Below, one piece after another: positions 53,611 to 60,290 of a stretch of 64,000 bases of DNA. The DNA comes from Streptomyces goshikiensis (GTDB taxonomy: Bacteria > Actinomycetota > Actinomycetes > Streptomycetales > Streptomycetaceae), in contig NZ_BMVE01000007.1 of NCBI RefSeq assembly GCF_014650555.1, forward strand, positions 403,803-467,802, written 5' to 3'. A model generated the notes under the pieces. The model worked only from the letters and a program-made list of their open reading frames with translations. It was not told the DNA's origin and searched no databases. The position numbers and the translations under genes are program-made. Every line of letters starts with the position of its first letter. Positions within the stretch are counted from its first letter, which is position 1.

Positions 53611-53916
53611 TTATGCCTGCGAATCAAGCGGGACGCGGCGACGGCGGGCCGGCGGGTCCGCATGGGAATATCGCGTGACCGGCCGCGCGTCGGGCGCCGA
53701 CTGAATGGGACGCGGAAATGATGTGCGTGCGCCATGTCTAGCATGAGGGACTTGGTAGCGCTCCGGCCGGACCCGCACCTAGGGGGGAATAAGGAAATGC
53801 TTAGGGGGGAATAGGGGTGATCACGTCTGGCGGTCCCGGCGAATATCCTCATAGCATCCCCGGGTGACCGCGCCGGATCAGCTCCGCTCGCCTCACCATT
53901 TTCGCGAGGAGACCCC
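53611..53916. promoter_or_regulatory. Divergent promoter region with G-rich direct repeats
   Basis: A 306-bp non-coding gap between the ABC ATPase (-) and the nucleotidyltransferase homologue (+). It is less GC-rich than the genes and contains the 12-mer taggggggaata twice (53780-53791 and 53802-53813), with a further taggggt at 53812-53818. The GTG start at 53917 has gcgaggaga just upstream as ribosome site. I see no open frame or RNA gene in it. It should contain promoters for both flanking transcripts. Confidence 0.7.
53780..53813. repeat. 12-bp direct repeat spaced by two helical turns
   Basis: taggggggaata is repeated exactly at 53780 and 53802, 22 nt start to start. Two copies on the same helix face suggest an operator for a dimeric or cooperative regulator; the large LuxR protein encoded at 60271-63165 is the obvious candidate in the window. 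Confidence 0.65.
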
Positions 53917-54489
53917 GTGAAAGCACTCGTCCTGTCGGGGGGATCCGGCACCCGTCTCCACCCCCTGCCCGTCAACTCCCCCGAGCAGCCCCACCCCGCG
54001 GCCGACAAGCCCGTCCTCTTCCACGCCCTGGAGGACATCGCCGACGCGGGCATCACCGATGTCGGCATCGTCCTCGGCGACACCGCCGACGAGGTACGGG
54101 CGGCCGTCGGCGACGGCGCCCGCTTCGGCGTCAGCGTCACCTACCTGCCGCGCCGCCGGCCGGCGGGGCTCGCCCACGCCGTGCGCACCGCGCGGGACTG
54201 GCTGGGCGACGACGACTTCGTGACGCACCCGGGCGACGGCTTCGTACCCGGCGGGATCGGCGAGCAGCTGGAGGAGTTCCGCAGCCGCCGCCCGGTCGCG
54301 CAGGAAGTGCCGGGCAGGGCCGGGGTGTACTTCTTCACCGACGCCGTGCACCGGGCCGTCGAGGCCGTCCAGCCCTGCGCCCACGGCGAGTTGGAGATCA
54401 CCGAGGTCCTCCGGTGGCTGACCGGCCAGGGCCTGGAGGTCGTATCCGGCACCGCCGGCGACCACGACGAGGCCCAGATCGCTTCATGA
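53917..54489 (+). CDS. Shortened, probably non-catalytic glucose-1-phosphate thymidylyltransferase homologue
   Basis: 190 residues from GTG 53917, against ~290-355 for RmlA/StrD-type enzymes. The N-terminus keeps the nucleotide-binding loop LSGGSGTRLHP (6-16) and DKP (30-32). The conserved Lys of the SxKQL segment is Glu23 (SPEQPHP), and the usual LGDN metal/sugar motif reads PGDG (105-108). The central sugar-binding part, with the EKP motif, is absent: QE at 129-130 runs straight into the VPGRAGVYFF segment. The C-terminus keeps GELEIT but stops early. Codon use is normal for the neighbourhood, so it looks maintained rather than freshly broken. No other deoxysugar or glycosyltransferase gene is in the window. 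It overlaps the next gene by 4 bp (ATGA). An active transferase seems unlikely; a binding or regulatory role, or a relic, is possible. Confidence 0.8.
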   Translation: MKALVLSGGSGTRLHPLPVNSPEQPHPAADKPVLFHALEDIADAGITDVGIVLGDTADEVRAAVGDGARFGVSVTYLPRRRPAGLAHAVRTARDWLGDDDFVTHPGDGFVPGGIGEQLEEFRSRRPVAQEVPGRAGVYFFTDAVHRAVEAVQPCAHGELEITEVLRWLTGQGLEVVSGTAGDHDEAQIAS

Positions 54490-55220
54490 AGGCCCTCCGC
54501 ACCGGAGGCGCCGGCCGTGCACCCGACCCGCGGGTCACGGGCACCGTCCGGGGCGCGGCTCCGGGGAGCGCGCCGCACGAGCACACCCGGCCGCCGACGG
54601 GGGAGGCCACCCCCGACGAGGTCAGCCTGATCCAGATCAGGCAGCCCGCGCTCCCGAGCAGCTACCGCATGATCTGCTTCCCGAGCTCCCGCAACTCCCC
54701 GCTGTGCTACCTGGCCATGGCCGAGCTGCTGCTGCCCACCGTGGAGCTGCTCATCGTCCAGTACCCCTCCTCCATGCCCGCCGACGAGGACCTCGACCCC
54801 GAGGCGGCCGCGTTACTGGCCGATCAGGTCTTCGAGGCGGTACGGGGCTGGGCCGACCGCCCCTTCGCGCTGTTCGGGCACCGGCTGGGCGCCGAGCTGG
54901 CCTACTCCGTGGGCTGCCGGCTGGAGCGGGAGACGTACGCACACGCGCCGCTGACCCTCTTCGTCTCCGGGCGGACGGCCCCCGGCCACCGCGGCAGCCT
55001 CGGACCGCCCGCCCTCAACTGCCGGGTCGTCGCCCTGACGGCCCACCACGACCCGCGCGCCGCGCTGGCCGGAGTCCGGGCCTGGCGGCGCTGCACCTCC
55101 GGCCGGTTCGACCTGGAGGTCTTCCCGGGCGCGCAGGGATACCTGAAGTCACACCGCCGGGAGGTGGTCAACATCGTGCACGACCAGCTGATCTCGCTCG
55201 GTGCACCGGACCCGGAGTGA
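54486..55220 (+). CDS. Type II thioesterase homologue lacking catalytic Ser and His; contains a TTA codon
   Basis: 244 residues. The alpha/beta-hydrolase core of type II thioesterases is recognisable: MICFPSSRN (62-70) where CFPHAGG is usual, LLIVQYPSS for VxAVQYPGR, and FGHRLGAELAY (130-140) for FGHSMGAxxAY. The nucleophile Ser is Arg133. The Asp of the DP motif remains (HHDPR, about 187-191), but the His of the usual GGHF motif is Gln217 (GAQGYL). The oxyanion-hole HAGG is also lost. The first ~45 residues are a low-complexity Pro/Gly-rich extension. The ATG overlaps the stop of the previous gene, which implies translational coupling. Codon 110 (54813-54815) is TTA, the rare bldA-dependent leucine codon, the only one I noticed in the window's genes. 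Proofreading hydrolysis is unlikely; a non-enzymatic role or decay are the alternatives. Confidence 0.85.
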   Translation: MKALRTGGAGRAPDPRVTGTVRGAAPGSAPHEHTRPPTGEATPDEVSLIQIRQPALPSSYRMICFPSSRNSPLCYLAMAELLLPTVELLIVQYPSSMPADEDLDPEAAALLADQVFEAVRGWADRPFALFGHRLGAELAYSVGCRLERETYAHAPLTLFVSGRTAPGHRGSLGPPALNCRVVALTAHHDPRAALAGVRAWRRCTSGRFDLEVFPGAQGYLKSHRREVVNIVHDQLISLGAPDPE

Positions 55221-55294
55221 CCCGGGGCGGCCCCGCTGTACGGACCGCGGGGCGGCACCCACCGAACCCCCATCCCCATGTGAGGAAGGACATT

Positions 55295-56716
55295 GTGCGA
55301 CCGATGACCGCGAGAATACTTGCAGCCGACTCGGTACGGCCCGTCGACGACTTCGAACAGGACGCCCTCCGGGTGGCCGAGGCGATCCGCGAACGCGGCA
55401 TCGGCCTCGGCGACCGGGTCATGCTCAAAGCGGGCAACTCCGCGAGCTACGTGTGCGTGCTGTACGCGCTCATGCACGTCGGAGCCTCGATCGTCCTCGT
55501 CGACCAGCAGGAACACCCCGAGGAGACCCGCCGGATCGCCCTGCGCACCGGCGTCAAGGTCACCTTCGTCGACGACGAGACCCCCGTCTACCCCGACGCC
55601 GACCCCATCCACCTGTACGAGCTCATGGTGGCCGTCGCCGACCACGAGCCCACCGCCCCCGCCCTGTCCTTCGACGCGTGGGGCGAACTGCCGGACGGCC
55701 TCATCATGTGGACCTCCGGCTCCACCGGATCCCCCAAGGGCGTGGTGAAGTCCGGGGGTTCCTTCCTGCGCAACCTGCGGCGCAACGCCGACCAGGTGGG
55801 GCACCGGGCCGATGACGTCCTGATGCCGCTGCTGCCCTTCGCCCACCAGTACGGCCTGTCGATGGTCCTCATCGCATGGCTCACCCGCTGCTCCCTGGTG
55901 ATCGCCCCCTACCGGCGTCTCGACCGCGCCCTGCGGATGGCCCGCGACGCCGGGGTCACCGTCATCGACGCGACCCCGTCCAGCTACCGCAGCATCCTCA
56001 GCCTGATGAACCGCAAGCCGGCGCTGCGCGAACACCTCTCCGCCACCCGCATGTTCTGCGTCGGCGCCGCCCCGCTCGACGCACCCCTGGTCGGGCAGTA
56101 CGTGGCGGAGTTCGGGCTGCCGCTGCTGGACAGCTACGGCTCGACGGAACTGGGCAACATCTCCTTCGCCACCCTCGACAACCCGGTCGCCTGCGGCCGC
56201 GCCATGGAGGGCATCCGCCTGCGGATCGTCGACGAGGACGGCCGCGAGCTGCCCGCGGGGGAGACGGGCGAGATCCAGGTCGACACCCCCGACGCCCTCG
56301 AAGGCCAGGTCGCCGACGACGGCACCATCGTCTGGGCCGACTCCACCGGCTGGCAGGCCACCGGCGACCTCGGACACCTCGACGCCGGCGACAACCTGCA
56401 CGTCCTGGGCCGCAAGTTCGCCGTGCACCGCATGGGCTACACGCTCTACCCCGAGCTGATCGAACGGAAGGCGGCCGCCGAGGGCTGTCCCACCCGGATC
56501 GTGCCCCTCCCCGACGAACTGCGCGGCTCACAGCTGGTGTTCTTCGTCGAGGACGAGGAGATGCGGGAGGCGGGCCACTGGCGGGAACGGCTGTGCGCCG
56601 TACTGCCCGCCTTCGAACAGCCCAACAAGGTCGTCGTGCTGGAGCGGTTCCCGCTCAACCGCAACGGCAAGCCCGACAAGAAGGCGCTGACGGAGCTGGC
56701 CGCCGCCCAGGCGTGA
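55295..56716 (+). CDS. AMP-forming acyl-CoA ligase (probable starter-acid activation)
   Basis: 473 residues from GTG 55295, which has gaggaagga ending 4 nt upstream; ATG 55304 is the alternative. ANL-superfamily motifs are all present: P-loop TSGSTGSPKG (140-149), YGSTE (281-285), TGDLG (356-360), GRK (372-374) and the C-terminal catalytic Lys in NRNGKPDKKAL (~458). No carrier-protein domain is fused, so it probably makes a CoA thioester. Close to a lysine/arginine 2-monooxygenase homologue and a discrete acyltransferase, it fits the ligase that activates 4-guanidinobutyrate, 4-aminobutyrate or 5-aminovalerate as polyketide starter; the exact acid is an inference. It follows the degenerate thioesterase by 74 bp on the same strand and ends at a strong hairpin. 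Confidence 0.88.
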   Translation: MRPMTARILAADSVRPVDDFEQDALRVAEAIRERGIGLGDRVMLKAGNSASYVCVLYALMHVGASIVLVDQQEHPEETRRIALRTGVKVTFVDDETPVYPDADPIHLYELMVAVADHEPTAPALSFDAWGELPDGLIMWTSGSTGSPKGVVKSGGSFLRNLRRNADQVGHRADDVLMPLLPFAHQYGLSMVLIAWLTRCSLVIAPYRRLDRALRMARDAGVTVIDATPSSYRSILSLMNRKPALREHLSATRMFCVGAAPLDAPLVGQYVAEFGLPLLDSYGSTELGNISFATLDNPVACGRAMEGIRLRIVDEDGRELPAGETGEIQVDTPDALEGQVADDGTIVWADSTGWQATGDLGHLDAGDNLHVLGRKFAVHRMGYTLYPELIERKAAAEGCPTRIVPLPDELRGSQLVFFVEDEEMREAGHWRERLCAVLPAFEQPNKVVVLERFPLNRNGKPDKKALTELAAAQA

Positions 56717-56735
56717 GCATCCCGACGGCACGGTG

Positions 56736-56766
56736 AAGGCGCCCCCGCCCGAGGCGGGGGCGCCTT
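56736..56766. terminator. Bidirectional terminator between the acyl-CoA ligase and the 2-monooxygenase
   Basis: A perfect 14-bp stem (56736-56749 with 56753-56766) with the 3-nt loop cga, ending in a short ttt on the + strand. It is placed between two convergent genes, 20 bp after the ligase stop. Confidence 0.85.
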
Positions 56767-56809
56767 TCGCCCTTCGTCGGCCGCGTCCCGGGCCGTCAGC
56801 CGCCGGCCG

Positions 56810-58471
56810 TCATTCCTCGTAGGGCAGTTCGACGGGAGCCAGCTCCTCGTAGAGGTCACCGGGGCCGGGGTTGTCCGGATGGGTGGCCCCGCCCAGGTGG
56901 TCCAGTACGCCCCACACCGCGTTCAGGGCCGTCGTGACGGCACCCTCCGCGAACCCCGCGGTCCACGACACGTCATCGCCGCACAGGAAGAAGCCGCGCC
57001 GCCCGCCGGGCAGCCCGCGCTGCATGAACTGAGTGAACAGCCTTCGCTGGTAGCGGTACTGGCCCGGCAGGTTCGACTTGAACGCGCCCATGAAGTGCGG
57101 CTCGTTCTCCCAGGTGATGGTCAGCGGATCACCGACCACGTGCGAGCGGATGTCCAGCCCGGGGTAGATCTCCGCGAGCTTGCCGAGCAGCACGTCGAGC
57201 CGCTCCCGCGCGCTCAGCGTCGCCATCTTCAGGGAGTCGTCGTTCCACGTGTACGACAGGCACATCACCCCCGGGCGGTCCGGGCCGTCGTCGAAGAGGT
57301 AGACCCCGCGCGGCATCCTGTCGGTGAGCGTCATGCTCATCACCGGCAGCCCCGTCCGCGGATCGACGTCGCGCCAGAAGGGCCGGTCGGTCAGGACGAA
57401 CAGCTTGGACGAGCCCATGTAGTGCGTCCGCTCCACCGCCGTCCACAGCGGCGGGCTCAGCAGCTCCGGATCGGTCTCCACACGGTTCAGCAGCGTCCAC
57501 ACGTGCGGGGTGTAGACCACGGCCGGGAACCGCTCCCGCCGCCCGTCGGCGTCGGTGACGGTGAACTCCGCCCCGTCGCGCCGCACGGCGCGCACGCCGG
57601 GCCGGGCGGAGCCGCCGTGCAGGGAGGCCAGCGAGGTGCCCGCCGGCCAGTGCGCGCAGACCTCCGGCCGGTGTTCCCACAGCCCGCGCGGCACCTGCTG
57701 GGAGCCGCCGAGGATGGCCACCTGATGGTCGTCGGCCTCGGTGTAGACCACCCGCAGGATCTCCAGCAGCGAGTTGGGGAAGTCGGTGTCCCAGCCGCCG
57801 GTCCCGAAACCCACCTGCCCGAAGATCTCCCGGTGCCGGAAGGACCGGAACGCCGCGCTGGTGGCGAGGAAACCGTAGAAGGACTGGTCGTCGAACTCCC
57901 GGACCAGCCGGTTCCAGACGTGCTTGAGCGTCTCGACGTCACGCCGGCGGACGGCGTCGCGCATCGTGGCCAGCTCCGCCCGCTCCTGGAGCGCCTTCTC
58001 CCAGGCGACGGCCACCTCCTGGTAGACGTCGGGCAGTTGCTCCGCGCTGCGCACGGTGTGCCGTACGCCGCCCAGGTCCACGAGGGTGCTCGGGGTGTGC
58101 GCCGCCAGCGGGTTGGGGAACGGGCTCGTCTCCAGCCCCAGCAGGTCGATGTAGTGGAACAGCGCGCGGGCCGACAGCGGGAAGCGCATCGCGCCCATCT
58201 CCGCCACACAGCCGGGCTGCCCCGGGAAGGGCACCGAGCGCATCCGGCCGCCCACCTGATCCGCCTCGTAGACGACCGGGCGCAGCCCCAGCCGCATCAG
58301 CTCGTACGCCGCGGTGAGCCCGGCCATCCCGCCGCCCACCACCGCCACCGGCGTCCCGGCGCGCCCGGGCGGCAGGGAGCCCAGACCCGCCGGATGGCGC
58401 AGCCAGCCGTCGTAGGAGAACGGGAAGTCCGGCACGAGCATGGTGGTCGGGGCCGGGCTTGCTGATGTCAT
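56810..58471 (-). CDS. FAD-dependent L-lysine/L-arginine 2-monooxygenase family (oxidative decarboxylase)
   Basis: 553 residues. FAD-binding GGGMAG (46-51), the acidic end of the second strand in YEADQVGGR (68-76) and the GAMRFP segment (93-98) are typical of flavin amine oxidoreductases; the C-terminal FAD contact is CGDDVSWTAGFAEGAV. From memory, the sequence tracks bacterial lysine 2-monooxygenase along its whole length, including FPFSYDGWL near the start and FGQVGFGTGGWDTDFPNS in the middle. Such enzymes turn a basic amino acid, with O2, into the amide one carbon shorter plus CO2: Arg gives 4-guanidinobutyramide and Lys gives 5-aminovaleramide. With the ligase and discrete AT this suggests a nitrogen-bearing polyketide starter. 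Start ATG 58471 has gagagg about 8 nt upstream. It follows the PPTase by 182 bp of non-coding DNA. No amidase for the amide product is in the window. Confidence 0.9.
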   Translation of the reverse strand: MTSASPAPTTMLVPDFPFSYDGWLRHPAGLGSLPPGRAGTPVAVVGGGMAGLTAAYELMRLGLRPVVYEADQVGGRMRSVPFPGQPGCVAEMGAMRFPLSARALFHYIDLLGLETSPFPNPLAAHTPSTLVDLGGVRHTVRSAEQLPDVYQEVAVAWEKALQERAELATMRDAVRRRDVETLKHVWNRLVREFDDQSFYGFLATSAAFRSFRHREIFGQVGFGTGGWDTDFPNSLLEILRVVYTEADDHQVAILGGSQQVPRGLWEHRPEVCAHWPAGTSLASLHGGSARPGVRAVRRDGAEFTVTDADGRRERFPAVVYTPHVWTLLNRVETDPELLSPPLWTAVERTHYMGSSKLFVLTDRPFWRDVDPRTGLPVMSMTLTDRMPRGVYLFDDGPDRPGVMCLSYTWNDDSLKMATLSARERLDVLLGKLAEIYPGLDIRSHVVGDPLTITWENEPHFMGAFKSNLPGQYRYQRRLFTQFMQRGLPGGRRGFFLCGDDVSWTAGFAEGAVTTALNAVWGVLDHLGGATHPDNPGPGDLYEELAPVELPYEE

Positions 58472-58653
58472 CTGGAGTACCTCTCGGGCCGGTTCGGCAT
58501 CGTGTCCGGGGAAACCGGAGACGAGCCGGGCGCGGCCGGGGACGCGGCGTCGCGGCGGGGCCCGGACGGCGGGAGACCCACGCGCCGTGGTACGCCGTGC
58601 ACGATCGGTCCGGTCCTCGCACGCTACGCAGCGGCCCCGGAGCCGGACAACCC

Positions 58654-59397
58654 CTATCGACCCGGGTGACCCACCCCGCCCGCGGCGTCGTACGGGGCCG
58701 GGTCCGCCGCGCGCCGGGCGGGTACGGCGATCGCGGTGACGACCAGGCCGCGGTGCGCGAGCCAGCGGCCGCCGAACCCGGTCACCGGCCGCCCGTCGGG
58801 GGCCGTTCCCGGACGCAGGACGCGGGCCCGGAACGTACCGCGCCGCGAGCCGTCGGCCCCGCCGTCGTCGTCCACGCGGAAGGAGAGGGCCGCGTCCTCG
58901 AAGTCCAGCTCGGTGCCCACCCAGGGGTACCAGGTCTTGTACACGGCCTCCTTGGCGCTGAACAGCAGCCGGTCCCGGCACACCCCGGCGGGCCCGGCCA
59001 CCGGGGTGCGGGCCCACGCCAGCTCCTGCGGCAGGGCGATCGACTCCAGCACGCCCCCGGGCAGCGGAAGGTCGGGCTCGGCGTCGATGCCGACCGCCAC
59101 CAGGTCCGTGTCCCGGGCGAGGACGGCGGCCCGGTAGCCGGCGCAGTGGGTCATGCTGCCCACCACTCCGGCGGGCCACCCCGGCACGTTGCGCCTGCCG
59201 GGCAGGACGGGCGCCGGCGGCAGCCCGAGCGCCGCCATCGCGCGGCGGGCACAGCCCCGTACGGTGGTGAACTCCTCGCGGCGCCCCTCTGTCGCGGCGG
59301 CGACCAGCGCCGCCTCCTCGGGATAGAGCACCGCGGCGCCGTCCGGCCCGAAGGCCTCGCTCGCGCACACCCCTTCGGGCAGCAGGGTCTCGATCAC
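58654..59397 (-). CDS. 4'-phosphopantetheinyl transferase (Sfp/EntD type)
   Basis: 247 residues from a GTG start that overlaps the stop of the phosphoesterase gene (GTGA). The PPTase motifs are GSMTHCAGYRAA (80-91), VGIDAEP (102-108; the metal-binding Asp and Glu) and FSAKEAVYK (146-154). The EntD-like N-terminus (LLPEGVCASEAF, YPEEAALV) places it with PPTases of about 230-250 residues that act on secondary-metabolism carrier proteins. It would convert the apo-ACPs of the PKS line to holo form, using CoA. It is third in a tight - strand series LuxR - phosphoesterase - PPTase, with the monooxygenase next. Confidence 0.95.
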   Translation of the reverse strand: MIETLLPEGVCASEAFGPDGAAVLYPEEAALVAAATEGRREEFTTVRGCARRAMAALGLPPAPVLPGRRNVPGWPAGVVGSMTHCAGYRAAVLARDTDLVAVGIDAEPDLPLPGGVLESIALPQELAWARTPVAGPAGVCRDRLLFSAKEAVYKTWYPWVGTELDFEDAALSFRVDDDGGADGSRRGTFRARVLRPGTAPDGRPVTGFGGRWLAHRGLVVTAIAVPARRAADPAPYDAAGGVGHPGR

Positions 59398-60290
59398 GTA
59401 CGGGCCTCCTCGCCCTCGGTGTACGGCAGGATCTGCCGCAGCAGCCCCTTGGGGTGGCCGCGCCGGCGCCACTCGCGCGGGTAGCCGATCGACACCTCCT
59501 CGAAGCGCACCCCGTCGTACCAGGTGGTCCGGGGGATGTGCAGGTGTCCGTAGACCACGGCGGCCGTGGGGAACCTGCGGTGCCAGTCGGCGGTGAGCAC
59601 GGTGCCGCACCACTGGGCGAACTCCGGGTGCCACAGCACGTCCGTGGGCTCCCGGACCAGCGGGAAGTGGTTGACCAGGACCAGCGGCACCGACGGGTCG
59701 TGCGCCTCCAGCCGGCGCAGCGTGTCCCGGACGCGGGCCCGGCACCAGGCGTCCCGGCTCGGGTGGGGGTCGGGGTGCAGGAGGTACTCGTCGGTGCAGA
59801 CGACGCCCGCGTCGTACGCCCGGGCCAGCGACTCCTCCTTGGTCGTGGTGCCGGCCACCCGGAAGGTGTAGTCGTACAGCAGGAACAGCGGGGCGACGGC
59901 GACCGGCCCGCCGGGCCCGCGCCACACCGGCCACGGGTCCTCGGGGCTGACCACGCCCAGCCTGCGGCACAGCTCCACCAGGTACTGGTAGCGCTGCTCG
60001 CCGCGGGACTGGACCGGGTCCTCGCGCGGGGTCCACAGCTCGTGGTTGCCCGGGGCCCACACCACCTTGGCGAAGCGGCCGGCCAGCAGGCGCAGCGCCC
60101 ACTCGATGTCCTCGGTCAGCTCGCCGACGTCACCGGCGACGATCAGCCAGTCCTCCGGGTGCGTGGGCCGCAGCGACTCCGTGATGGGCCGGTTGTCGGC
60201 CATCCCGATGTGCAGGTCGCTCACCGCGAGCAGCCGCGGCCCGGGCGCGGGCCCGGCCGAGGCGGTGGGATCAGGCAGTGTGTGCGACAT
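59394..60290 (-). CDS. Calcineurin-like metallophosphoesterase
   Basis: 298 residues. The full metal-binding set of the family is visible: DLHIG (25-29), GDVGE (53-57), GNHE (81-84), NHFPL (207-211) and GHLHIP (248-253). There is no signal peptide, so it should be cytoplasmic. Its substrate is unknown. In actinomycetes such genes are often coupled to a PPTase gene, as here (4-bp overlap), which hints at a role in CoA, phosphopantetheine or nucleotide turnover; that link is inference. Its start overlaps the end of the LuxR regulator by 20 bp, so it is probably translated from the same transcript. Confidence 0.92.
   Translation of the reverse strand: MSHTLPDPTASAGPAPGPRLLAVSDLHIGMADNRPITESLRPTHPEDWLIVAGDVGELTEDIEWALRLLAGRFAKVVWAPGNHELWTPREDPVQSRGEQRYQYLVELCRRLGVVSPEDPWPVWRGPGGPVAVAPLFLLYDYTFRVAGTTTKEESLARAYDAGVVCTDEYLLHPDPHPSRDAWCRARVRDTLRRLEAHDPSVPLVLVNHFPLVREPTDVLWHPEFAQWCGTVLTADWHRRFPTAAVVYGHLHIPRTTWYDGVRFEEVSIGYPREWRRRGHPKGLLRQILPYTEGEEART

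Noticed and set aside
51494..53721. Long + strand frames (51494-52672 and 52495-53721) over the ABC transporter
   Set aside because: Antisense shadows of genes with clear ABC ATPase and permease motifs on the - strand.
55229..55253. Small inverted repeat (gccccgc / gcggggc) before the acyl-CoA ligase
   Set aside because: Only a 7-bp stem in very GC-rich DNA within an apparent operon; not distinguishable from chance.
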